64,000 nt of DNA from Ophioderma brevispina (taxonomy: Eukaryota > Echinodermata > Ophiuroidea > Amphilepidida > Ophiodermatidae). Made by a program: the position numbers and the translations under genes. This document shows, piece after piece, positions 23,706 to 35,700 of this stretch (positions within the stretch are counted from its first letter, which is position 1; every line of letters starts with the position of its first letter). The notes under the pieces were generated by a model. The model was not told the DNA's origin. It was given only the letters and a program-made list of their open reading frames with translations, and did not search any database. The DNA lies in the NCBI GenBank assembly GCA_023653785.1, contig JAMKCH010049418.1:83435-147434 (forward strand), given 5' to 3'.

Positions 23706-25000
23706 GTGTATTTTCTGTATAGTCTAACCATCGGGAGTATATGCCAACAAAATAATCCCAAGGGTAGTAAATTTAGTACCAATGTATAGTTGGATCTCTT
23801 CTTTTTATTGTTTTAAAAATACGATCATACAACCCCCGTTTGAAGTCATAAACCGAGAAATCCCAAATTTTGCCCTTATTCACTAAATAGGCCTTCCGTG
23901 AGTTTTCAATTTTAGCACTAAAATATTACAAACGCGTTGTTTGTTGTTGTTTGCTGGCCATTTTTTTGCTTTTCTGAAAGGAAATGGTTAGTCTGATCGT
24001 AATTTCATGTATACACCTAAGAATATCCATGTTTGCCACCACCAACCACTCACCCCCCCCTTTACTCAGGAAAATTGATGACCTTTCACACTATCTCCAT
24101 GAAAAAGTTGTATGGTCCGTTATTCATTAAATTAAGAGCAGATAAATTACCATATGGCGAAGCGTTGGGGCGTTCTTGTTGTTTGTTTTGTAGCAATGTA
24201 TGACAAACAGGGTAATCCCCAACCTTGGATTAGATTTCTATTAATGTGAAAAGAGTGAAAGATTTTGAATTGAGTGGTTACTCTTGAAGAGGGATTTCCC
24301 CCACTCCAAAAGAGTTAAAATTTCACTCTGTCGGAGTGATCCATCAATGTTAAATAAGCAATGTCGCCCGCTACATTAGAGAGAATGGTTTGACAGATCC
24401 TTAATGGCCGTCCATGCATTGGAACCAATAGTGTTGCTCCTCTTAACATGTAAGCATCTGATAGTCTAGCATGTTGGAAATGGTGAAGGGTTCCAAGAGG
24501 TGATCCAGGCTTGTGCCATGCATCATCAGGATTATGACTTCTACTTGGGGAGGGAAAGACCAGAAAAAAAAAAACCACAAACGCTCAATTTGTCAATGTT
24601 TCTTGGATTAGAGCGTCCTATGCACACTCCCAAAGACCAGCTGTATACAAGATCCGGTGTATTCTGTCGTTAACTCCAGTTAAGCTTTCCCAATGTTTTT
24701 TCATAAAGGACGATCTCTCCCACCAAGGATTACAATAAAAATGGTTCAAATTTTACATAGATAATTGTGTATCACATTTACACACATTTTACCCAAACTG
24801 TGTGAGATATAGCCTGTTTTTGTTTAACCATTTAAGGAAAAAGAGGAAAGAAAACATGCAAATTCCATCATATCCCTAAAGTCACAGGAGAAGAATCTAA
24901 CTATCACCGAACAAAAAAAAAGGAGCTAGAGTTAGTTTTCAGTGATCTAGGGCCCAATTCCACATGGTAGGGGTCCGCTACGTTAGGGGATATATACCTA
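23706..25000. other. Interior of the 10.8 kb element, unassigned
   Basis: No firm feature. A minus frame at 24315-24578 (87 codons) has a mixed composition, with segments such as L-H-H-F-Q-H-A-R-L-S-D-A-Y and a hydrophobic F-F-F-L-V-F start; I do not recognise it. Near 24300 an actccaaaagagt motif resembles the minisatellite at 2285. Confidence 0.35.
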
Positions 25001-25059
25001 TTCTGCCATTTTCCCATTTTTCAATTTACCAAATACAATTCGATTAAGTACAACCATCC

Positions 25060-25814
25060 AGCAACTGGTACCACCCGTTCATTTAATGAAAAGTCAATCC
25101 AAATTTTTATAATCATTTAAATCTTGTCGATTGGACGTTTGTTAATGATTTCAATTCTGCGGACGAAGCTTATTAACGCGTTTCTTTAAAATTTCTCCAC
25201 ATTTACCCCCCCAACTTACTTCCATCTTAAAAACGCGTAGTACTAATCCCGTCGTAATCATCGCATTCCTCGTAAACCATGGATTACGCCAACAATACTT
25301 AAATCTATACATCGTAAGGAGAAGCTCACGCAAATATGTGCCCATCCCACTTTAGATAATAAGATCAAATTCATACTTATCGTACTAGATAACGACTTTA
25401 TTAAGAGCCTCGAATAAAAGATACTACACCAACAAACTAGAACCTGTTAAAAATAACAACTAAACTCACACTGGAACATTTTAAATGCACATTCTCGTCG
25501 TAAGAACAAAACCCAGGTTTTTACCACGTATTCATATGATAATGATCATACAACGATAACCAACCCAATTCTCATCGCAAACAGATGAACAGGAATTTTC
25601 TAATATCGGCCCCCCCAATCTTGCTGGCAAAAATTAAGATTGTAACATGCAGTTTCATCATTTCCTTAATAAAATTAACTCTCCCCTCAATTCGCTTTTC
25701 CTTCTCCTACGGAACTGAAAGCGGTCTTCAAAATTTGTTAAACACATTGAAATCCGACACTAGCAGTGGCTTTGATGAAATTAAACCCCATATTATCAAA
25801 TCCGTCAACAGATT
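25060..25814 (+). pseudogene. LINE ORF2 linker and pre-RT region
   Basis: Short segments in shifting frames follow the family pattern: D-W-T-F-V-N near 25130, F-N-S-A-D-E-A-Y near 25150, W-I/M-x-P-T near 25280, Y-T-N-K-L-E near 25427, and then S-G-F-D-E-I-K-P-H-I-I-K-S at about 25770-25805, the block just before RT motif 1. The last piece lies in an open frame of 118 codons (25585-25941) whose end runs into the pyrimidine-rich block. At least three frame changes are needed across the region. Confidence 0.65.
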
Positions 25815-26502
25815 AAGGGAAAAAGACAAAGAAGGCTCTTATTTCCGCTCCCTTTCCCCGCCAAGGCGTTCCTCAGGATTCTACCTTTCTCTTTGCTGTA
25901 CCACCGTTTATATCGGTTTCTACATCCCCCCGTATGCTTGACCATTCTATCCTCTCTATTCATGCCACTCGTCTACTCTAATTCCCATTCTTACCCCTCC
26001 CCACTCATCCCCTTCGATCATCTCCTCTCCCTTCCCCTTTCATTATTCGTCTTTTCACGCGTTACCTCGACACTTCGCCCTTCCCCCTTTCTCTTTCATT
26101 CCCCTTCCCAAGTTTATTCCTCTAATTCTTCTATTCCTCTCTTTCTTCACTCTCCCTTCGTTCTCCTCTGCCTCTAATGCATTAGCTTAGGCCGCAGCTA
26201 CCTCTGTCTCTTTCAAAATTTTGTCATTACCACCCACGTGCTCTTTTGTTCCCCCCTCCCACTCCTCCCACCACAAATCTCTCGTACTGATCAGCTCAAA
26301 CTCACGGTACCATTGCTCACACTGTCCCCTTTTCCCTACTAGCTACTTTCGTATCCACCCCTTCTGTCTCGCTGCCGTCCTTTTCTCTATATTGCGTTGA
26401 CAGTCTCCCCTGGTACATCCCTTTACACTTTTTCCGCTTTCACACTCTCTCCCTCTATATTTCGTTCCTTGCCCCTATTATCCACCTTTCTTTTAACTAC
26501 AG
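25815..26502 (+). repeat. Pyrimidine-rich block inside the LINE
   Basis: Nearly 0.7 kb with strong strand asymmetry, mostly C and T on the plus strand (runs such as ccttttcattattcgtcttt). It separates the I-K-P-H-I-I-K-S segment from the K-I-I-P-I-Y-K-S-G-D segment, which normally lie only some 20-30 residues apart. It ends with ttcttttaactacag, which resembles a 3' splice site and polypyrimidine tract. Open frames here are compositional. Confidence 0.7.
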
Positions 26503-27900
26503 GTAGAGTACCAACAAACTAAAAATCGCCAAAAATAATTCCCATTTATAAAAGTGGCGATCAACATGTCGTCTCAAATTATAGGCCTATTATCTGTACT
26601 CCCTGTTTTTTCAAAAAATCTTGAGCGAATCATGCATAATAGGTTATTAGAAATTTATCTCCTGTTTTGACTTGATTCATAATTCACAGTTTGGTTTTCG
26701 TTCTAATCGTTCCTCATATAAGGCCATTAGGAAGCTTACAACAAAATAGTGTCTGATCTTGATAATAATAGTCATAGCGTTGGTATTTTCCTGGACCTCT
26801 CGGAAGCAGTTGACACAATAAATCATAACATTCTCCTCTCTAAGCTTGCTCATTATGGTCCGTGGTATTGCCCTCGATTGGTTCAGGAATACCTACATGT
26901 AGATCACATTTGTTTCATTTAAGAATGCCAAATCATCTTTAAGAATTCCATGCGGGAGTTCCACAAGGATCAATCTTGCGTCCCATAATTTTCATAGTAA
27001 TCTAAATGATATCGCGTTTTCCTCTAATATTTTTACGTTTATTATATACGCAGACGATACAAATCCCTGATTTTCGCAAAAAATTTCCCAATCTCATAAA
27101 TAATAAACCGTGACTTTGTAATATTTCCAATGGCTTAAGGCAAATAAATTATCACTCAATGACCAAACCAAATTTATGGTTCAAAAATAGGTTTAGGCAA
27201 CCGTTCTTATAAGATTATAGCGATAAAAACATAGAAAAACAAACAAATTGACAAAGTTTCCTCTACTACGTTTCTCGGATGAAGCACTCGATGAAGCCAC
27301 TTACTTGGAGCTCACACTATTTATGCTAGCAAATATTGTTCCAAAATTTCTGGAATTTATTTGGCTTAGGACACGTCTTTACCCCAAGTAATAATTACTT
27401 ATTACCATTTATAACAGTGTTTTACCGCACATTCCAATATTGTAATAGTAATTGGGGCAGACCGTAACAACTGGTAACCCTACATAAACAGCCATTTAAA
27501 CAAAAGAAAATTATTCGTTATGTACAAACTCCGCCTTTATTGTACACACACCCCTTTATTTGCCTCACTAAAAACTCTGACAATTCATGACAACATAGAT
27601 CCAATAGCAACTTTTTTCATATTTTATAATAAGCTGCTTCCCGAGAATTTTGTTCAGTATTTTATTCAAGTCAATGCAATCCAGACTATGCTGTTAGATC
27701 GTGGTACATATAACCATACAAACTTTGAAAATGATCTGGCTAGTAACACATCAGACATCAAGGTCCTATTGTTTGGTTAACACATAAACATGAAACATAA
27801 AAATTCTAACTCTTTGTCTCCTTCAAAAATAAGTTAAAAAATATTATTCCCAGTACCAACTTAATTTAAGTTTTCTTTCACATATGTATGCTTATCATGC
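26503..27900 (+). pseudogene. LINE reverse transcriptase and C-terminal region
   Basis: Visible RT landmarks in order: K-I-I-P-I-Y-K-S-G-D-Q near 26530; N-Y-R-P-I near 26580; S-Q/L-V-F-G-F-like near 26690; F-L-D-L-S near 26790; G-V-P-Q-G-S-I at about 26955; and an intact catalytic Y-A-D-D at 27047-27058. The thumb and C-terminal part follows: W-L-K-A-N-K-L-S-L near 27130 and a tail around 27500-27780, where an 86-codon open frame remains (27520-27780). The sequence belongs to the Jockey/CR1 group of APE-type non-LTR elements; the exact clade is not decided. Several frame changes and in-frame stops make it a pseudogene. Confidence 0.75.
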
Positions 27901-28805
27901 TTATGTTTATTTGTACATGGCCCTTTTAAATATTAACTTACTGGGTATGGCGTATGAATTATGATCATGTATATCCTAGCTGTCTCGATCCCTTGCAGGT
28001 TCACTTTTTTTAGAACCAAATTTAAACAGTGGCGACAATTTTGACAAAGATATAAGTAGCAGATATGTGTGGAGTTCATGCCCATATCAGTAAAAATCAC
28101 GGCGGGCGTCTTGCCGTGTGGCATACGGGGTCTTGGTTTCTATGTTTAGCACCCTCTGTGTGCCCCATTCCCTGGGGTTCTGGGTGTAACTAGATTCTTG
28201 TGCAATATATATACCCGCGATGAAAACTCTTCAAATTTGTTCAGGATGTGAGTTGTCAGGGCTGGTCAGCCGGTTTTTTTTATTATTATTATTTATGGTT
28301 TAGTCATAATAAATTAGACTCAAACAGCTGTTGATATATTATTTACTTCTACCTATTTACATATTTATGTATTTGAACTTCTTACCAGTAGTAGTATTTA
28401 CATCTGTTGAAAACTAGTATCTACTCTCAGGTTATTACAACGTGGTTATACTTAAACTATTGGCATGAATCATTGTATCTTGCAATTTAAATGGTTTAGG
28501 CTCTTGGATCATTTATATTAATTCTTTTTATGTGCCTTTAAAATGACTTACTTAGTTAATCACTGTCATTGCCAACTATTGCACTCTGTATTGTATCTGT
28601 CTCCTCTGCTTGTGTTTTGTCCTGTACTCTGCAACATGTTTTCGTTTACGTCTCGTTTGCAACGTATGTTCTTTGTCTTGTACCTTAAGAATAATAAGGG
28701 TGGCCAATTACTCGAGATTTGCTGCTTGAGTCACCCCACCCGCTAATAAATTTTTTACACTTTGTTGATTGATCAATGGTGAAATAAATGAATGAACTGT
28801 AATTA

Positions 28806-30564
28806 TTCATTCTCAATGCCGTTATCGGCATTGGTGGCAGTGCCACTTGGGCTGATCTTCATCGATTCAATATCAGATCTCAATGTCATTGTTGGCCCTA
28901 ATTTCCACAATATATTCAAGATGAGCCAGGACAAAGTCATCTCGGGTCAGAGGTTCAACCATTGACCATCAATCGAGACACAGTCGTGATGATCAGCAGT
29001 TTCAGAAAGATTAGAGTCAGTTGTCAGCATTTTTTTCATATATTCTTCACTTGAGCGTTCACTTCTTGATGTGCTGGTAAGACACCCTTACAAGGGCCGA
29101 GGAATAGGAAAAGGCTTGGTTGCCATTTTCACCTTACCAATGAATTCCCACCAGAGCACCGCACTGCCTTCTGGGCGTCTGGGTCCCATTCAAAAAGAGT
29201 TGATCGTGCTTCAGAGGATTGGCAAAGTAAAACAAAATGACGCTTCAAAGTACCCAGGTTTCACAATTTAGTAGTGGCCAAGAAATAGGAGATTTTATGA
29301 GGGGTCGATTAGTTGTTTGAGGAAGGAGGAGGTTTATGGCGATGGCAGATTACGTCTTTGGTTGTATGAATGACATCTGCCTCTAGTATGAGTATGATGG
29401 GAAGAAATGTTGCATGGACGTGACAAATTGAAAAAGATCGGAAGAGTGAAATCTGTACAAAAAAAAATAAATGCTTAAATTGGTGACTTTCAGGAAGATA
29501 CTAAAGTGCCACGGCTTGGTTTTGATTTGATTGACAAATTGAAACATAGGTGGACCGAGGATGGTGAAACTTGCCCCGGCCAGCTTTTGATATTCTGAAA
29601 ATCAGGATCAACAATGAGAGTGAATTAATAGGATGAAGATCCAGACGTAGCTGCACTGATTACCAGCAAGGATAATGATGAGGTAATTTTTATTTGTAGT
29701 TTCGTTTCTGTTTTTCTATCAACGTAAACTTCTATCTAGATTTCATCCAAGGTGGGTCGCAATTTGATGCATGCTATGTTACATTTGATAATTCCCGTTT
29801 TGTTGACTCAGTACCGAATAAATTAGTCTTTTAAGGGAGTCGGAGGACCCATCCCATTGTAAATGTTTATACGTCATTGATATCTAGTTTATCTACGCGC
29901 GTCGCGTTTTATTCCGTGCATTCTATGCTGGGAAATTCAAGGGGACTCGCAGGTTCTTTATATCAGAAACAAATTGGGCGGCTAGTTTTCAGCATTTGCT
30001 TTTCTCACCTCCAAATAGTGGAGCCATACAAGGCATTTTCAGAATTGACAACAATCTTGGCATGTTATAATTTATATAATCTTTGAATACTGGACATCAA
30101 ATCAAGCAAAATGTTTTAAAAATATTCGTCCAAGTTTGGAAAGCCATTTAAACAAGAGGCACGGCCCGGCACGCTGACATTTCCATTACAAACCAAAAAG
30201 AGCACTGAGGCACCCCAATCTTGTGGACTTTAAAATATTTAAAAGAAGGTTAGTAGATTGGAAACCCGGACAAATATTATTAAGACCATAGCTATCTTAC
30301 CCACTAGAAAGCGAGGATTGTGTCGCCATTTGCCATTTAATAAACTTCCGACGGAATGAATCGGATCCTGTCATATTGTGATCGCTCTCAAAATAAGGAA
30401 TAGCATCGCTTGGAGCGATGGTCAAAATCACATATAATCAAAATTTTAAAACGGGCAACCAAGATATATCGTTATTCTGAACATTGTTATTGTTTGGTTG
30501 AAATGGTTATATCTGTTGTCACCAATAACTCCCAAGTTCTTTCAGAAAACAAAATTGGTTGCTG
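28806..30564. other. Interior of the 10.8 kb element, mostly unassigned
   Basis: A plus-strand frame at 29071-29271 begins with V-R-H-P-Y-K-G-R-G-I-G-K-G-L, which resembles the acetyl-CoA loop of GNAT acetyltransferases (R/Q-x-x-G-x-G/A), but the rest of the 66 residues does not help. The minus strand around 28880-28970 also reads as plausible coding (T-R-D-D-F-V-L-A-H-L-E-Y). Neither can be called a gene. Nothing was seen in 29300-30560. Confidence 0.3.
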
Positions 30565-30775
30565 ATCCATAATGTCCTCGCGGTTTTCTCCGTGAACTCA
30601 GGTTCCTCCGCTTCTAACCGGGGATTCTAAACTCGGACTTCTTTCCTTAAATCTTCCTGTTGTTTTGTTGACCTACTGTTGTGTTGAAGCGGAGATTCAA
30701 CTCAGGTTGAAGCAGTTTAGCGACGCCCTGAGCACTTAAGTGGATATGGCGCGGAATTATTATTAGCATTATTCG
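30565..30775 (+). mobile_element. SINE-like 3' body and tail
   Basis: The run cctcgcggttttctccgtga, then ggttcctccgcttct, then cgccctgagcacttaagtgg, then atggcgcggaattattatta matches the general form of tRNA-type SINE bodies and LINE 3' tails of marine invertebrates (a core with gttttctccg, then gcgc-x-ata followed by ATT repeats). A tRNA-like head with boxes A and B was not found upstream, so the copy is 5' truncated or belongs to a LINE 3' end. Confidence 0.5.
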
Positions 30776-31384
30776 CTAATTTCTTGATGTTTTCCAAGTC
30801 TCTGCCCATAGGGGGATATCAATGAAACAATATTACTGATGGATCTGTGTCTAAAAGAATGTAGTGTGAGATCTCATCTCGAAAAATGATTGCCAAAGTT
30901 TATTTTAGCCAAAGGCTCGTGAATTCTTCTATTTATTTCGGCTTGCTAATTATTTCTACGAGAGCTCTTTTGGCCCAGATATACAACCGTTCTACCTTTC
31001 TAGTGGCTACATACCAGACGTGGGTAATCATCACACATTTACTTCCAAACTTTTTTCTTACGAAAAAAATCTTCAAACGATATTAAGCGATGAAACCTAA
31101 CCATTGTATTCAGATTAGCCATTTCCTTTCATATAAAGCCAAACACGCTGTAAAAAAATCTCTTGTTTGGTACATTTGCTCAAATTGAAAACTGGTCTAT
31201 CTGCATGAATATCGGGGAAATTTGGGGGTCTTGGGTTTGTGATGTCGTTGTGACGTATCTGATGGTTACATTTTGATCATGAATAGATAAACCCCATACT
31301 AGCAATGATTTCAATTTGACCACCATTGGGTACTTGTGAGAATGTTTATAGGAATGGAACAACCTCAATGGATATGTGGTTAGA
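30776..31384. other. Interior of the 10.8 kb element, no feature
   Basis: No open frame above 70 codons, no repeat and no motif recognised. Confidence 0.5.
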
Positions 31385-32721
31385 TAAAGTTAACCTCGTC
31401 TTACGGGGGAGGGGGGATTACCACCCGTAGTGAACCTAATGCGCTGAAATGCTAGAAGCTTTCGTTAAAAGCTTCTAGGTCATATTCCTCGTCCTTTCTG
31501 GTTATGATTTAGCGAAAAACAAATGCAAAGTAGCACCTTCACGGGTTAGGTATGCCGTCAAAGTCGAAGGGAAGAGGGGGTGGTTGCCACCCAAAAGATA
31601 TTTTGGTACATTTTTTTATAATATTATGACACATTATGGCTCTAAAAAGTATCTGTTTTCTGTAAGAGAAAAGTCAATTGTAATCATTTGTGCTGAAAAC
31701 CGCAGGGAAATCCGACATTCTAACTCTTTTGGCGCAAAAATGATTTTCGAAATTCTGTGGAAAATGCCATTTTGGCCGGGTCACGGACTTTATGACGTCA
31801 TGTGACGCCACACTAGGTATGTTGGTACTTATTTTATACCTTATTTTGGTATCAATGAAAAGAAGTGGATCCTAGCTATCCTTGGTATCAAAATCATAAG
31901 CATCGGGGCATTATAACGAATTCTCGCGGGGGATGGTAACCCAACCTGGTCCTGCCTTTCTAAAATCGTAGTCAATTGAAATCACCTTTTAAGAAAATGG
32001 CATTTTAATGGGGTTTACATAGGGTCAAAGTAAAAATGGATCAAGGTTGGCTTATTAATCATCTAGAAGTGGGCTTAAAGGTTCAAATATGATTCGAAAT
32101 TAAAGATGGCAATGTCAGCTACATAATAAGGTGAAAAAAATAATATTTCGAATTTTTTACCCCCCAAGCTCAATCTTGATGACGTCATCATTTTCGTTCA
32201 TTGATCTACTAAAAATATATTTTGGCAAATAAAACATTCATATCTTGTCAGTACATCCTATGGATATAAAAAAGTAAAAAAGAGGGGGTAAATGGTTGAA
32301 TAGTATGGTGTCATGAGAAAAATAGTACTTTTTTCATTGCCCAAAAACACAAGTAAACAATTCAGAAATTGAGCAATCGCGTTATTAAAGTTTTTGTTTG
32401 TACATAAGTCAATGGGGAAAAATATATTTAAACTGTATAAAAATGAAAAAGCGAAGGTAGTATTTGCGAATGAGGTGCAGATAAATAAACCAAAATATTA
32501 TATGGGCTATCCGAATAGCAAGAAATAACAAATTGAAAATTTACATATTTTTCTCCAAAATTTGAGGACGTCATCAAAATGATCGTCATCGGGGCTATGC
32601 ATCCATTTTTTAAACGGGTACATCATTTTTCTGGTTTCCTAGACCATAGAGAAGACAACCATGGTCAAGTCGGAGGGTCCTGGGGGGGGATGCACGGTAA
32701 AGGGGGACAGCTCACTGGCTA
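31385..32721 (-). repeat. Right inverted arm of the 10.8 kb element
   Basis: Reverse complement of the left arm. Examples are ggtatgttggtacttatttt at 31817 against the left accaacatacctag, and gatgacgtcatcattttcgt at 32179 against the left acgaaaaaatgatgacgtca. It has TGACGTCA at 31793 and 32180, and a degenerate site near 32570. Confidence 0.85.
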
Positions 32722-35700
32722 CTAGAAATAGAAGAAATCAGAAGCCCCAACACAACAACACTCCAAAAACAGGAATATTTCAAGCTATTTCTTCATGTTA
32801 CCTGGCCACTGTCGCATTAGTTTGATATGATAATTAAGTTAGTTCAGCAAGATTCGAGCAATACAAGACAAGATTGGTTGGTCGCATTGCTTTTTGCACA
32901 CTATTATAAACCGCGTTTGAGGCAGCGATGGATAAAATGATTTAAAAAATCGTTGGCCAGTAGCTAACTTGAACGCATTACAATTAGAAAGAAATCCTGC
33001 ACCCCCCCCCCCCACACACACAAACACGCGACAGAATCAAATGCACAACAAAAGACGAGGTTAATCTTCGTGCGATTTTTTAGACTTAACCCATTGTTCT
33101 CATTCGTTTGATATTGATCATTAACATTCGTTCATCGACATCTAGCCGTAAACTCAGATCAGGCAAAGCTTGCCACTAGATTCAAATCGCCAAATACGAA
33201 AATAACGTTTTCCCTTTTAATTCCCTCTTTTAACTTGCCAGGAACTGCGTGTCCTTTCCGTTTACTCGTTTGAGTTCCATTAGTAACTGAACCAAAGATT
33301 GCATTCCCGAGGTGCATTTACTCCTTTTAAAGATTGATTGGTTAGGTGAGTTATACTTTCTTTTAAAATTAGAAGTCAATGGACATCTAAATTGTCCCTT
33401 TTGACACCAAAGTGACTTGCTAATTCGATAGGGGGTTCTATAACTAGACACGCTTCAGTGTGTGACAGTCAACGTCTGGCAGAATTCAGCTGTCCATCTC
33501 TGAGATCAAACCATTTATGGCTTTGTTCTGGTGACCCTTTGGCATACAGTGAGTGTAAGAGGATGTGTTATATACAATCCCATAAAGGCATATTATTGGA
33601 AAATTACCACTTGAAGAAGTCATGTGACATCATAATGAGCCTATTCTCAACAACATAAAAAACAGACCTTTAAAGGTGCCTTGTCGATTTAAGTCTATCA
33701 TGTCCTTCTACTTGATATGAGAAGCTGACACTTGCACATTACGTTCCCATTAATACCGTGGGAAACAAACTTGCGGTGTCGATGGTAGAAAGGCAATAAG
33801 GCATATTGTAAAGCCCCTATTCAATAATCTGCTAATATTGATGGTTAACCATACCATAAAACGGCGGTTTTTTTTTGGTTTATATCTTGAGAATGAAATG
33901 GAGTTGAGAGCTCAAAAATTTCAGGCGACAATGAGAAATATACGGAATTATCTGATATTCAAATCAATATACTCAGGTAACTCAGGGGCGGGGGCACCTG
34001 AACTGCGGAAAAAATGTTGGTACGTAATGAATTTTTGACAGGGTCTTCAAAGGCCTTGGGATTCTATAATTTAAGCACGTTGTAACCCTAACCACAAATA
34101 AAGGAATAAATACTTCGCAGGTGCAAAAATTACCGTTTAGAGTCCTCCTCTTACCTCAAAACCTAGGTATGTTTGGACGCTTAAGACGCATTCGCCATAC
34201 TAATTTCGAATAGGCGAATGTGAACGTTGTACTTTTAACAATTTGGTTCCAAAGTATTGTTATGTACTTTATCGATTCAAGTCAATTTAGTAGACAGGCA
34301 CTAATTTTGCAACAGCCACCCTTGCGTATCAGCTTGGTCGGATGGGTTTTACCAAGTGTGGCTGTCCTTTGTGAAACCTTTCCGCTCTAACTCCTTAAGT
34401 GCCATCAAAGCAATTAAATTACACCGATGCAATTGCTTTGCAAACATATTGCTATTGCTACAAAACCGACCCCAAGTGCATTTTATCTGTATCCGTCCTG
34501 CACGTCCTCAAAGGGCGATGTCCTTTCCTCTTGATCCCTCGATGGACAGCGATTTGCAATAGTCTCGAGATGAAATTTGTCATATTACAAAATACAAATT
34601 TGTCTGTCGGAGAACTTCGACTTTTTTCGCATTTCTATATCTCAATTTAATTAATTGAGTATTTTATCCTATTTGTTCATTATGGAAATAAACTGAGACC
34701 GACTCGAGGCATTTCAAAAAGCACGATTTAATATAAATTGGATACGGATAATCTTAAAGCAACCTTTTGGTTTGTGATTAATACTCGCAAAAAAAAAACA
34801 CAGAAAACTACCCTCCAATAATTAAGACACCACTTACATTGCTTACCAGCTAGTGCTTGTGGATTTAGGGGGGAATTACGAACTGGTTTATTCAAATAAA
34901 CTAGACACAAAATAAAGATATTGCCCGCGCCGGAGAAAACTATTCTACGTTTAACCCACAGCAACTTTAGACCGTTCTTATCCGCATTATATCAAAGCAA
35001 GTGTATTAAATTGACAAAGGCGCATATGAAGCCTGATCTATGTAATAATTAAAATGACGCAAATAAGGAAAAATATTTAGCTTGAGCTCCATTTTATTAA
35101 CACTTTAAAAAGCGAGTATAGATTCTCCTGCACTTCGATTCGACAAAATGCATTTTCAGTATGGGAGGAGTAGACTATAGTGGGTATTATTTAAAACAGA
35201 GATTGCACGATTTTGTTTTACGGCAAATTTAGGGAAACGGTTAATATCAGAATATCGTTAATTACGGCGCGATAAAAATACGCGAAAACAGTTTGCAGTC
35301 TCTCTATTAGTAGTTTATTTGAATGGCATAATCTCAATTGTTTGCATGTTATATACCATAAACAATGTTCATCTGCCTGACGTTAAGGCCAAAAAAGTTT
35401 GTTTTGCTTTTGAAATTTTTGTGCGCATTATTTTTTTCTTAGGTTTTCACTCGATTTTTTTTTGATTCAGAAAAAAAGGAAAAATCGGCCAATAAAAATA
35501 AAAAGGTGGGTCCAAAATGTAATTAAAAAAACCCGCATTTCGCATTAGCATTTTTTTCAAAATAAATTCGCGTTGCTATTTTTCACATTTCTTCTGAGAC
35601 AAAGAATTTCCTTTAAAGATTATGCTATATTACTTGATACAAATCCGCCATATCTATTACACATAAAAGGGTGAAATTTTTGGCAACGGCTTGAGAAAAA

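Larger units (their letters stand above)
25001..28805 (+). mobile_element. Jockey/CR1-like LINE, decayed, inside the 10.8 kb element
   Basis: Plus-strand pieces of one ORF2 occur in the right order: linker, pre-RT block, RT palm, C-terminal part, then a ~0.9 kb 3' UTR ending in gtgaaataaatgaatgaac, a TGAA-type tail typical of such elements. No endonuclease domain was found upstream, so it is probably 5' truncated. A C/T-rich block at 25815-26502 interrupts it. Stops and frameshifts occur throughout, so it cannot be active. Confidence 0.75.
21959..32721. mobile_element. 10.8 kb element with long inverted arms
   Basis: The two ends are complementary: left ttaccgtgcatgccaccccc and ccgacttgac, right gtcaagtcgg and a tgcacggtaaaggggg end. 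Complementarity continues for more than 1.3 kb inward. The extreme ends are weaker (tactccgctgagctg versus the complement of cagctcactggcta). The empty site is visible in copy E as tcaatgtactagaaatag. Here the left flank ends gtacta and the right flank starts actagaaa, so the target duplication is TA, CTA or ACTA. No transposase was recognised. The interior holds a Jockey-like LINE, a SINE-like tail and unidentified sequence. It is a foldback-type or gutted TIR transposon. Confidence 0.85.

Noticed and set aside
25893..26177. 94-codon plus frame
   Set aside because: Made of S/P/L/F from the pyrimidine-rich block; composition only.
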